Source: CAWHXG01 sp963833235 (GTDB lineage: Bacteria; Pseudomonadota; Alphaproteobacteria; Rhodobacterales; Rhodobacteraceae). Taken from it: DNA of 64,000 bases. Shown piece by piece: positions 49,423 through 61,315 of this stretch (the first letter of the stretch is position 1; the number at the start of each line of letters is the position of its first letter). The notes beneath the pieces were generated by a model. It was given only the letters and a program-made list of their open reading frames with translations, was not told the DNA's origin and did not search any database. Location of the stretch: assembly GCA_963833235.1 (NCBI GenBank), contig CAWHXG010000001.1, positions 1,116,001-1,180,000 of the forward strand, given 5' to 3'. A program made the position numbers and the translations under genes.

Positions 49423-50988
49423 TCACACCGGCGCATGGCTGGTTCCTTCTCCGCTCGGGAAGGCAGCCGGATCGGCGCCCGGCGGCACTGCACCGTCCGC
49501 ACCGCCCAGCATCAGCCCCACCTCCTCCATGGTCAGCCCCCAGGCCCGGCGCGGCACGCCCAGCCGCCCTGCATTCAGCGCCACGAACCAGTCGGAGATC
49601 TCCAGAAGCTCGTCCAGATCCTGGCTGATGGCCACCACGGCCACCCCGCTCACCGCCAGATCGAGCAGCGCCTGGCGGATCGTCGCGGCGGCGGCGGCGT
49701 CCACGCCCCAGGTCGGCTGGTTGACGATCAGAACGGCCGGCCCCTGCAGGATCTCGCGGCCGATGACGAATTTCTGCAGGTTCCCCCCGGACAGCGCCCG
49801 GGCGGCGGTCTCTGGGCCGGGGGTGCGCACGTCGAAGGCGGCGATCACTTCCTCGGCGAAGCGCCGGGTCGCGGGCCAGCTCACGAAGCCGCGCCGCGCC
49901 AGGCGCTTGCGGGTGAGCCCGGTCAACAGCGCGTTCTCGGTCAGCGTCATGTCTGGGGCGGCGGCATGGCCCAGCCGCTCTTCCGGGGCGGCCAGAAGGC
50001 CGAGGGCTCGGCGCGCCTGCGGGCCCTCGGCGCCGATGTCGCGCCCGTGCAGGCGCAGATGGCCAGGCGGAACCGGCCGTTCGCCGGACAGCACCGCCAG
50101 CAGCTCGTCCTGCCCGTTGCCGGCCACGCCGCCGATGCCCAGCACCTCGCCGGCGCGCATCGTGAGGTCCAGGTCGCGCAGCGCGGTGCCGAAATGGCTG
50201 GCGGGCGGCAGGGTGAGCCCCGCGATCTCGAGCACCGGCTTGCCCGGCCGGGCGGGGGCCCGCGCCGGTGTGGCCAGCGTGCCGCCGACCATCAGCTCGG
50301 CCATCTCGCGGGCGGAGCTTTCCCGCGGAGCCACCTGTGCGACCACCCGGCCGCGGCGCAGGACGGTGGCGGCATCGCAGAGCGCTTTGATCTCGTCGAG
50401 CTTGTGCGAGATGTAGAGGATCGCAGTGCCCTCCGCCGAAAGCCGGCGCAGGGTCGAGAAGAGGATCGCGACCTCGCCGGGGGTCAGCACGCTCGTCGGT
50501 TCGTCCATGATCAGCAGGCGCGGTTCCTGCAGCAGGCACCGCACGATCTCCACCCGCTGGCGCTCTCCGGCGCTGAGATCGCCCACCAAGCGGCCGGGAT
50601 CCAGCGGCAGCCCGTAGGCGGCGCTGACCTCGCGGATGCGGTTGGCCAGGTCGCGGCGCTTCGGCGGGCGCTCCATCCCGAGGGCGATGTTCTCGGCCAC
50701 GTCGAGTGCCGCGAAGAGCGAGAAGTGCTGGAAGACCATCGCCACCCCGGCGGCCCGCGCCTCGCGCGGCTCCTTCGGGGCGTAGGGCGCACCATGCAGG
50801 ACCATCCGCCCCGCATCCGGCGCGACGAGCCCGTAGATCATCTTGACCAGCGTCGACTTGCCCGCGCCGTTCTCGCCCAAGAGCGCATGGATGGCACCTG
50901 GAGCGACCGACATCGAGACGTCGTCATTCGCGATCACGCCCGGATACGCCTTGGTGAGGCCCTGCAGATCGAGGAGCGGCGCGATCAC
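49423..50988 (-). CDS. ABC transporter ATP-binding protein, two-domain (BMP/nucleoside type)
   Basis: 521 aa from GTG 50988, overlapping the xdhC stop by 4 bp. Domain 1 has Walker A LLGENGAGKSTLVKMIYG, LSAGERQRVEIVRCLL and LLIMDEPTSVLTPGE. Domain 2 is degenerate at Walker A (GIGGVAGNGQDELLAVLSG) but keeps LSGGNLQKFVIGREI and VNQPTWGVDAAAAATIRQ, as in sugar/nucleoside importers such as MglA and YufO. It energises uptake through the two permeases. Confidence 0.93.
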   Translation of the reverse strand: MIAPLLDLQGLTKAYPGVIANDDVSMSVAPGAIHALLGENGAGKSTLVKMIYGLVAPDAGRMVLHGAPYAPKEPREARAAGVAMVFQHFSLFAALDVAENIALGMERPPKRRDLANRIREVSAAYGLPLDPGRLVGDLSAGERQRVEIVRCLLQEPRLLIMDEPTSVLTPGEVAILFSTLRRLSAEGTAILYISHKLDEIKALCDAATVLRRGRVVAQVAPRESSAREMAELMVGGTLATPARAPARPGKPVLEIAGLTLPPASHFGTALRDLDLTMRAGEVLGIGGVAGNGQDELLAVLSGERPVPPGHLRLHGRDIGAEGPQARRALGLLAAPEERLGHAAAPDMTLTENALLTGLTRKRLARRGFVSWPATRRFAEEVIAAFDVRTPGPETAARALSGGNLQKFVIGREILQGPAVLIVNQPTWGVDAAAAATIRQALLDLAVSGVAVVAISQDLDELLEISDWFVALNAGRLGVPRRAWGLTMEEVGLMLGGADGAVPPGADPAAFPSGEGTSHAPV

Positions 50989-51944
50989 GGAAGCTGCAAT
51001 TCGGATGCGGGCGCGTCCGTCACGTCCGGGGCAGGGCGCGGCGCGGGGGCCAGTAGGGCGGCGGCGACCCCGATGGCGATGGCCTGGGGATGCTTGCCGA
51101 GGCGCGGGTCGCCGATGGGGCAGGCGATGCGGGCGATTGCGGCCTCCCCATGGCCGAGCGCCCGGAGCCGTCGCGCGAACCGCGCCCGCTTGGTCGCCGA
51201 TCCGATCAGCCCGGCGCTGCGGAAGCCGTGGCGAAGCAAGCCATGGCAGAGGGCAAGGTCGAGCGCATGGGAATGGGTGACGATCAGGTGATCGGCCTCC
51301 GGCGGTGCGTTGGGGATCAGGTCGGCCGGATCTGCAGCGGCGCGCAGCCTGACGCCCTCGGGCGGATCGGCCGGAAAGCGCGCCCGGTCGATATCGGCCC
51401 AGGTGATCGCCAGCCCCGGCAGGGGTGCCAGCGTCGCCGCGATGGCACGCCCCACATGCCCGGCACCCCAGATCCAGAGCGGGCGCACCGGCGGGGCGAT
51501 GGCCTCCGCCAGCCAGCCGTCCGCGAAGATCGGCAGCGCGGGAGCTTCCGCCCTTGTCAGCGCCCCGGGGCATGGGGCCGCGCCTGCGATGCGGCGGCGA
51601 TAGGTCGGGCCGGACAGCCCACTCAACCGGTTTGTCCCCCAGATCTCCGTCACCAGCGTCACGGCGCCACCGCAGCATTGGCCATGCGCCGGGCCGAGAG
51701 GGTGGCGTTCGGCCAGGTCGGGCCCGCCCGCTGCCAGCACCGCCAGGGCCCGCCGGGTCGCCGCCAGTTCCAGGGCGCCGCCGCCGATGGTGCCCTCCTG
51801 TCCGTGGCCCGCACCCTCCGGCCAGACCAGCATCGCCGCCCCCGGCTCGCGCGGCGCCGAGCCGCGGGTGGCCGCCACAACGACGCGCGCCACCCTTCCG
51901 CGCCCCGCGACGGCGCGCGCGATCCGGTCCGGATCGAAGCTCAT
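50985..51944 (-). CDS. xdhC: Xanthine dehydrogenase accessory protein XdhC
   Basis: 319 aa from ATG 51944, overlapping the xdhB stop (ATGA). It binds molybdenum cofactor, promotes its sulfuration and inserts it into XdhB. The N-terminal XdhC/CoxI domain has VARVVVAATRGSAPREPGAAMLVW, EGTIGGGALELAATRRA and GQCCGGAVTLVTEIW. The C-terminal Rossmann domain has PLWIWGAGHVGRAIAATLAPLPGL, DHLIVTHSHALDLALCHGLLRHG and GLIGSATKRARFARRLRALGH. It is followed directly by the ABC ATPase. Confidence 0.93.
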   Translation of the reverse strand: MSFDPDRIARAVAGRGRVARVVVAATRGSAPREPGAAMLVWPEGAGHGQEGTIGGGALELAATRRALAVLAAGGPDLAERHPLGPAHGQCCGGAVTLVTEIWGTNRLSGLSGPTYRRRIAGAAPCPGALTRAEAPALPIFADGWLAEAIAPPVRPLWIWGAGHVGRAIAATLAPLPGLAITWADIDRARFPADPPEGVRLRAAADPADLIPNAPPEADHLIVTHSHALDLALCHGLLRHGFRSAGLIGSATKRARFARRLRALGHGEAAIARIACPIGDPRLGKHPQAIAIGVAAALLAPAPRPAPDVTDAPASELQLP

Positions 51945-54448
51945 GCCCCCCGCGCCCGGTCGATTGCAGCCAGGAGCCGCTCCGGCGTGGCAGGCGCGTC
52001 GAGCGCGGGGTAGTGCGGCCCGCAGGCCGACACCGCATCCGACAGCGCCAGGAACGCCGAGATGCCCAGCATCAGCGGCGGCTCCCCCACCGCCTTCGAC
52101 CGGTGGATCGTGTCCGCCCGGTTCGGTTCGTCCCAAAGGGACACGTTGAAGACCGGCGGCCTGTCGGAGCAGGCTGGGATCTTGTAGGTAGCCGGGGCAT
52201 GGGTCTTCAGCGCACCCTTGCCGTCCCACACCAGCTCTTCCATGGTCAGCCACCCGGCGCCCTGAACGTAGCCGCCCTCGATCTGCCCGATGTCGAGCGC
52301 AGGGTTCAGCGAGGCGCCGGCATCGTGCAGGATGTCGGTGCGCAGGATGCGGTTCTCGCCGGTGAGCGTGTCGAGCGCGACCTCGGTGCACGCGAGCCCG
52401 TAGGCGAAGTAGTAGAATGGCCGCCCCTGGCCGCGGATCCGGTCCCAGACGATGTCGGGCGTGCGGTAGAAGCCCGTGGCGCTGAGGCTGACGCGCGCCA
52501 TGTAGGTCCGCTCCGCCGCCTCCGCGAAGGTGAGGCTGGCGCCCCCCGCATGGACCCGCCCGCCGGCGAAGCGCACCTCGCCCGGCGCCGCCTGCAGAAC
52601 CGGCGCCACGACCCCCGCGATCCGCGCGCAGAGCGTCTCGCAGGCCGCGGCCACGGCCATGCCGTTGAGGTCCGATCCGCTGGAAGCGGCGGTGGCCGAG
52701 GTGTTGGGCACCTTGCCGGTATCCGTCGCGGTAATACGCACCTTGTCGGCTGGCAGCCCGAACCGGGCCGCAGCAACCTGCGCCACCTTCTGGAACAGGC
52801 CTTGCCCCATCTCCGTCCCGCCATGGTTCAGCGCCACCGAACCGTCCTGATACACATGCACCAACGCGCCCGCCTGGTTCAGATGCGTCAGCGTGAACGA
52901 GATGCCGAACTTCACCGGGGTCAGCGCGATCCCCTTCTTCAGCACCGGCTCGGCCGCGTTCCAGTCCGCCACCGCGGCCCGGCGACGGGCATAGTCGCAG
53001 TCCCGCGCCAGCCGGTCGGTCATCGCGCCGCCGATGAAATCGCTCACCGGCATCCCGTAGGGCGTCGTCTGCGCGTCCGGCCGATCCGCAGTCGCCGCCG
53101 CTGCCGCGCGCGCTCGCTGCGGCACCTCGCCCACCATCCCGCGAGAGGCCGCGTCGCCCCCCGCATCCGCCGGCGGCACCTCGGGCGGCACCCCCCCGGG
53201 CGCGCCGCCCCCCTTCGATGTTCCGAAAATATCCCCGCCGGAGGCATCCGCCCTATCCGCCCGCGCCTCGTCATAGTAGTTCGCACGCCGAAGCTCCAGC
53301 GGGTCGCGCCCGAGCGCATGGGCCAGATGGTCCATGACCCGCTCCATCCCCAGCATCCCCTGCGGCCCGCCGAAGCCGCGGAAGGCGGTCGCGCTCTGGG
53401 TGTTGGTGCGCAGCCGGTGCGAGACGATCCGCACGGCGGGAAGGTGATAGGCGTTGTCGGCGTGCAGCATCGCGCGGTCCGCGACCGGCAGGCTGAGGTC
53501 CTGCGCCCAGCCGCAACGCACCCAGTGCGTCACCTCCAGCCCCGCGATCCGACCTTCGGCGTCCACCCCGGCACGGTACTCGATCGCCATGTCGTGGCGC
53601 TTTCCGGTGACGATCATGTCGTCGTCGCGGTCGTAGCGCATCTTGCAGGGCCGCCCGGTGCGCGCCGCGATCACCGCGGTTGCGATGGCCAGCGCGTTGC
53701 CCTGGCTCTCCTTGCCGCCGAAGCCGCCACCCATCCGCCACACTTCGACGCGCACGCCATGCATCGGCAGGCCAAGCGCATGCGCCACCTTGTGCTGGAT
53801 CTCGGTGGGGTGCTGGCTGCTGGAATGGACGACCATGTCGCCATCCTCCTGGGGCAGGGCGAGCGCGGCCTGTCCCTCGAGGTAGAAATGCTCCTGCCCG
53901 CCGATCTCGATGCGACCCGACACGCGCGTCGCGGCCGTCGCCAGCGCCGCCTCCACGTCGCCGCGCCCCCAGACCCGCGGCTCCGCCCCGTCGAAGCGCC
54001 AGTCCGGCCCCGCGGCAACGGAATCGGCGATGCTCAGCACCGGGGTCTCTACCGCATAGTCCGCGCGGACGGCCCGTGCCGCGCGGCGGGCAGCGACATG
54101 GGAGGTCGCGGCGACCAGCGCAACGGGCTGGCCGAAATAGTGGACAAACCCGTCGCTCAGAAGCGGCTCGTCATGGTTCGACGGCGAGCAGTCGGGCATC
54201 GGCGACAGGTCGTCCGGCGTCAGCACCGCGACGACGCCCGCCGTCGCCCTCGCGGCCGCCACGTCCAGCCCGGTCAGCCGGCCGCGGGCGATGCCCGACA
54301 GCGCGAAGGCCAGGTGCAGGCAGTCCGCCGGCACGGGCATGTCGTCGACGTAGCGCGCGGCGCCAGTGACGTGGAGCGCGGCGGCGTCGTGCGGCAGCGG
54401 CCGGCCAACGACGGGTGGCTCCGGTCGCGTCCGGTCGGGCGCGTTCAC
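51941..54448 (-). CDS. xdhB: Xanthine dehydrogenase molybdenum-binding (large) subunit
   Basis: 835 aa from GTG 54448, overlapping the xdhA stop (GTGA). The family is usually near 770 aa. Cofactor motifs are intact: RMGGGFGGKESQGNALAIATAV, AFRGFGGPQGMLGMERVMDHLA, ALNHGGTEMGQGLFQKVAQVAA, and the C-terminal ISAFLALSDAV. The substrate arginine/glutamate region is in the usual order. It oxidises hypoxanthine and xanthine. Between ANYYDEA and TTPYGMPVSDF there is an extra stretch of about 62 low-complexity codons, listed separately. It lies between xdhA and xdhC in the purine locus. Confidence 0.93.
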   Translation of the reverse strand: MNAPDRTRPEPPVVGRPLPHDAAALHVTGAARYVDDMPVPADCLHLAFALSGIARGRLTGLDVAAARATAGVVAVLTPDDLSPMPDCSPSNHDEPLLSDGFVHYFGQPVALVAATSHVAARRAARAVRADYAVETPVLSIADSVAAGPDWRFDGAEPRVWGRGDVEAALATAATRVSGRIEIGGQEHFYLEGQAALALPQEDGDMVVHSSSQHPTEIQHKVAHALGLPMHGVRVEVWRMGGGFGGKESQGNALAIATAVIAARTGRPCKMRYDRDDDMIVTGKRHDMAIEYRAGVDAEGRIAGLEVTHWVRCGWAQDLSLPVADRAMLHADNAYHLPAVRIVSHRLRTNTQSATAFRGFGGPQGMLGMERVMDHLAHALGRDPLELRRANYYDEARADRADASGGDIFGTSKGGGAPGGVPPEVPPADAGGDAASRGMVGEVPQRARAAAAATADRPDAQTTPYGMPVSDFIGGAMTDRLARDCDYARRRAAVADWNAAEPVLKKGIALTPVKFGISFTLTHLNQAGALVHVYQDGSVALNHGGTEMGQGLFQKVAQVAAARFGLPADKVRITATDTGKVPNTSATAASSGSDLNGMAVAAACETLCARIAGVVAPVLQAAPGEVRFAGGRVHAGGASLTFAEAAERTYMARVSLSATGFYRTPDIVWDRIRGQGRPFYYFAYGLACTEVALDTLTGENRILRTDILHDAGASLNPALDIGQIEGGYVQGAGWLTMEELVWDGKGALKTHAPATYKIPACSDRPPVFNVSLWDEPNRADTIHRSKAVGEPPLMLGISAFLALSDAVSACGPHYPALDAPATPERLLAAIDRARGA
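53078..53264 (-). repeat. Repeat-like in-frame insertion inside xdhB
   Basis: On the minus strand it reads GCCTCCGGCGGGGATATTTT followed by a G/C-run segment, the kind of motif I associate with recurring intergenic repeats in Rhodobacteraceae genomes. It translates to a Gly/Pro/Ala-rich segment (GGGAPGGVPPEVPPADAGGD and flanks) absent from the conserved alignment block of XdhB. The frame is kept (about 62 codons). Boundaries are approximate. Confidence 0.6.
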
Positions 54449-55827
54449 GAGGCCACCGCCCGCAGGTCCGTCCGCACGCCTTGCCGCGCGTGCCAGGTGC
54501 GCAGCAGCATGTTGGCGGCGGCGGTCAGGCGGTAGCCGGCGCTGGCGCGCATGTCGTCCATCGGGCTGAAATCGTCGGCCATCGCCGCCATGGCCCGGCG
54601 GATCGTGGGCTCCTCCCAGGGGGCGCCGGCCAGCGCCGCTTCCACCGCTTGCGCCCGCATCGGCGTACCGGCCATGCCGCCGAAGGCGATGCGGGCGCTC
54701 GCGATCCGCCCCCCCTCGACCACGATGTTGAAGGCCCCGCAGACGGCCGAGATGTCTTGATCGAAACGCTTGCTCAACTTGTGGACGCTCAGATCGTCGG
54801 GCTGGCGGGGGACGCTCACCGCCTCCACGAACTCGCCGGGCTGCCTGTCCTGCTTGCCGTAGGCCAGGAAGAAATCCTCCAGCGGCATCTCGCGCCGCAC
54901 GTCGCCCTGGCGCAGGTGCAGCGTGGCGCCGAGCGCGATCAGCGCGGGCGGGCCGTCGCCGATGGGCGAGCCGTTGGCGATGTTGCCGCCGACCGTCGCC
55001 GCGTCGCGCACCTGCACGGAGCCGTATCGGCGGATCATCGCGGCGAAGCTGGGGTGATGGTCCTGCATCACCGGCAGCAGGTCCGAGAGCGTCGCAGCGG
55101 CACCGATGCGGATCGCGTTCTCCGTCACCTCGATCCCGCGCAGGTCGGCCACGCCGTTGAGGAAGGCGACGGGGCCCAGATCGCGGAACTGCTTGGTGAC
55201 CCAGAGGCCCACATCGGTGGCGCCCGCGATCAGCGTGGCCTCGGGGTGGGCCGCGTACCACTTTGCCAGAGCGTCGGCCGTGGCGGGAAAAGCCACCTGC
55301 GCGTCGCCGTCGCTCTCCAGACGATCGAGGGCATTGAGATCCTCCGCCATCCAGTCAGGCACGGGGGCGTCTGCCGCCGCCTCCGCCGCGCGCACGATGG
55401 GCGCGTAGCCGGTGCAGCGGCAAAGGTTGCCCGCCAGCCTGTCGTCGTGGTCGCGCGTGCCCATGGCGTGTGCCGCGGCCATCGAGACGACGAAGCCCGG
55501 CGTGCAGAAGCCGCATTGCGAGCCGTGACGGTCGATCATCGCGGACTGGACGGGATGCAGCGCGCCGCCCGGCCCGGCCATCCCTTCGACCGTGCGCACC
55601 GCGCAGCCGCGCACCTGCGGCAGGAAGAGGATACACGCGTTGGGCACCCGGATTGCGCCGGCGCGGTCGGTCACCATGACCGTGCAGGCGCCGCAATCGC
55701 CCTCGCGGCACGCCTCCTTGGTGCCGGTCAGCCCGCGGGCCTCGCGCAACCAGTCGAGCAGGGTGGTGGTGGGGGCGGCGCCCTCGACGCTGACGGGGGT
55801 GCCGTTGAGCACGAAACTCACCTTCAT
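54445..55827 (-). CDS. xdhA: Xanthine dehydrogenase small subunit (2Fe-2S/FAD)
   Basis: 460 aa from ATG 55827. The N-terminal ferredoxin domain has TKEACREGDCGACTVMVTD; the second 2Fe-2S domain has GSQCGFCTPGFVVSMAAA and NLCRCTGYAPIVRAAE. The FAD domain has EATLIAGATDVGLWVTKQ and DAATVGGNIANGSPIGDGPPALIALGA. It passes electrons from the molybdenum site to NAD. First gene of the minus-strand purine locus, divergent from dnaE with ~298 bp between the starts, where the operon promoter must lie. Confidence 0.96.
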   Translation of the reverse strand: MKVSFVLNGTPVSVEGAAPTTTLLDWLREARGLTGTKEACREGDCGACTVMVTDRAGAIRVPNACILFLPQVRGCAVRTVEGMAGPGGALHPVQSAMIDRHGSQCGFCTPGFVVSMAAAHAMGTRDHDDRLAGNLCRCTGYAPIVRAAEAAADAPVPDWMAEDLNALDRLESDGDAQVAFPATADALAKWYAAHPEATLIAGATDVGLWVTKQFRDLGPVAFLNGVADLRGIEVTENAIRIGAAATLSDLLPVMQDHHPSFAAMIRRYGSVQVRDAATVGGNIANGSPIGDGPPALIALGATLHLRQGDVRREMPLEDFFLAYGKQDRQPGEFVEAVSVPRQPDDLSVHKLSKRFDQDISAVCGAFNIVVEGGRIASARIAFGGMAGTPMRAQAVEAALAGAPWEEPTIRRAMAAMADDFSPMDDMRASAGYRLTAAANMLLRTWHARQGVRTDLRAVAS

Positions 55828-56125
55828 GTCGTCAACCAGCCGCGGTACCGAACCGGTCCTTCCCATGGCACGCCGCCGATGCGGCGTAGACGGCGCGCCG
55901 GACCTAACCGTGCCACCAGACCAAGCCATGGCGAGATTGGCAAGGGGGCGGCCCGCCGCGCCACCGAAGCCCGGTCGCCGCGGCGGCATCTGCCCGCGGA
56001 TCGGGCAGCGGGCGCCCGTCGCACCGCGAGGCCGGCCTTTCTGGGGCCGGCCCGAACTGCCTTGCCGCGATCCGACGCCAGGGCCTAGAGAAGGTGGCAG
56101 CGCCCCCAGAACCGAAGGTCCGCCC

Positions 56126-59623
<3,498 letters not shown>

Positions 59624-59861
59624 GCCGCGCGCCCCTTCGGCCCGACTGCCGCGCCTCGCGCTATCCCGTTGCCATTCGCCCTACCGGCTGGACGCCGCGA
59701 TCGCCTGCACCAGGTGCAGGACCGGCCGGCCACGGAACGGGAGGTGCCGGCTACAGGGAATGTCCAATTTGTTGTTCTGGTTTAACCTGCTAGGACTTGA
59801 CCGGAAAGAGGCCTGTACGGAAAGACGAGCCGGCAAACAACGCGCATAGGCGCGACCGGTG

Positions 59862-60980
59862 ATGCGAGACCCTGGGCGAATGAACGTCGAACGCACGACC
59901 CCCTTTGGCCTCAACTTCCGCACTCTTGAAGTTCTGTTCGCCAGGTCGGACGAAGGCCTTTGCCTCGGTCGCCTGCACCGCAAGGCGAGCGGCGCGATGG
60001 CCGATTTCGAGGTGCTCGAGGTCGACGCCCGGTTTTTGGAGCTTGCCGGGCTGACCGTGCCGAAGCGCAATGGCACGTCGGCCAAGACGCTCGTCTTCGA
60101 ACCTCGGTGGATCAACGCTTTCGGCACGATCCTGGACGACCGGCGCCCGAAGCGGCTGCATGGGTTCGCCTGCGGCGGGGCCGGGCGCTTCGAGGTGCTT
60201 GTCCTGCCGGGAGAGGAACCGGGGCAGCTTGCCCTGATCGGCAGCGAGGCTGGCGGTGCGGCAGGTCAATCCGCGGCCGCCAAAAGGGAATCCGCGCAAG
60301 CCATCGCCCGCCTGGACGAGGTGAACCACCGAGTGATGAATTCGCTCAGCATGATCGCCTCCCTCATCGCGCTCGAGGCGCGCACGGCGGCGCCGGAGGA
60401 GGCTCGGACGATCCTGCAGCAGGTGCGGGCCCGCATTCTGGCCGTGGCGAACCTTTACAGGACGCTGACCGTGACGGGAACGTCCGTCGACGTGCGGATC
60501 GACCTCTATCTGCGGCAGGTCGTGGACGCGCTGACGTCTTCGGTCGGGCAACCGGATCGCATCGCCATCACCCTCGACGTCGTCCCCTGGAGCCTGCGCA
60601 GCGAGGAGGCGGTGCTGTTGGGGCTGATCGTGAACGAGCTCGCCACCAACGCGCTGAAGCACGCCTTCGACCCAGAGCAGCCCGGCACCATCGACATCGT
60701 CCTGGCTCCCGAAGTCGGCGGCGGCCTGATCCTGCGAATTGCCGACAGTGGACGCGGCAGAGGGCAGGCGGCCGGTGCGAGCGGCGTGGGCCGGACCCTT
60801 CTGGACTCCTTCGCCATGCAACTGGGCGGCACCGTCGAAACCATCGACGGGGCGCCCGGGCTTGAGGTGATCCTGGTGCTGCCGAAGCTGAAATCGACCG
60901 CGGACGATGCCCTGAGCGAGGCGCCCGGTATCGTAGTGGCCCCGGCTCCGAAAGCCGACGCCTCCGAACCCCTTCGCTAG
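59862..60980 (+). CDS. HisKA_2-type sensor histidine kinase
   Basis: About 372 aa; starts at 59859 (GTG), 59862 and 59880 share the frame. Residues ~15-130 look like a PAS-type sensor (FEVLEVDARFLELAGL, ILDDRRPKRLHGFACGGAGRFEVLVLPGEEPGQLALIG). The dimerisation/phosphoacceptor box has His156 in RLDEVNHRVMNSLSMIASLIALEAR, a HisKA_2 relative of HHRVKNNLQ. The ATPase has ELATNALKHAFD (N box) and ILRIADSGRGRGQ (G1-like). A ~40-residue charged tail follows. No membrane helix: cytosolic. No response regulator lies beside it, as is common for these kinases in the general stress response (inference). Confidence 0.85.
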   Translation: MRDPGRMNVERTTPFGLNFRTLEVLFARSDEGLCLGRLHRKASGAMADFEVLEVDARFLELAGLTVPKRNGTSAKTLVFEPRWINAFGTILDDRRPKRLHGFACGGAGRFEVLVLPGEEPGQLALIGSEAGGAAGQSAAAKRESAQAIARLDEVNHRVMNSLSMIASLIALEARTAAPEEARTILQQVRARILAVANLYRTLTVTGTSVDVRIDLYLRQVVDALTSSVGQPDRIAITLDVVPWSLRSEEAVLLGLIVNELATNALKHAFDPEQPGTIDIVLAPEVGGGLILRIADSGRGRGQAAGASGVGRTLLDSFAMQLGGTVETIDGAPGLEVILVLPKLKSTADDALSEAPGIVVAPAPKADASEPLR

Positions 60981-61005
60981 CCGCTCCCCGGCCCCGCCGG
61001 GCCAA

Positions 61006-61227
61006 TCACCAGTGTGGCGGCCGCTCTTGGCCAGGGTCGGGCGCGTCGCCGAAGAAATGCGTGCGCTCCTGCTCCATCTCGCGCGCCCTGAGCCGGGCCA
61101 CCTGCGCCTCAAGGGTTGCGATGCGGCGGGAATGGTCGGCCACCACGTCCGACAGGTCGGCCGCCAGACGTTCCAGATGCGCCAGCTTTTCCTCAACCGC
61201 CCGTGCCGCCTCGGTCATTTGCAGCAT
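61006..61227 (-). CDS. slyX: SlyX-family protein
   Basis: 73 aa from ATG 61227 (71 from ATG 61218). It is a short coiled coil: EKLAHLERLAADLSDVVADHSRRIATLEAQVARLRAREMEQ with the typical SlyX end ERPPHW. Function poorly known; E. coli slyX sits beside slyD. Convergent with the kinase gene and divergent from hisS, with ~89 bp between the starts. Confidence 0.85.
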   Translation of the reverse strand: MLQMTEAARAVEEKLAHLERLAADLSDVVADHSRRIATLEAQVARLRAREMEQERTHFFGDAPDPGQERPPHW

Positions 61228-61315
61228 CTCTCCCCTCGGTGGCCAGCGGCCAGCCGGTTGTCGCCCCCCGCGCCTTCCGATAGAGCGGCGGCGCAGCTCA
61301 GCAAGGCCGGTCGCG

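Noticed and set aside
47938..51291. An 1117-codon plus-strand open frame opposite the ABC transporter genes
   Set aside because: Same artefact: the minus strand encodes an intact ABC importer with Walker and signature motifs.
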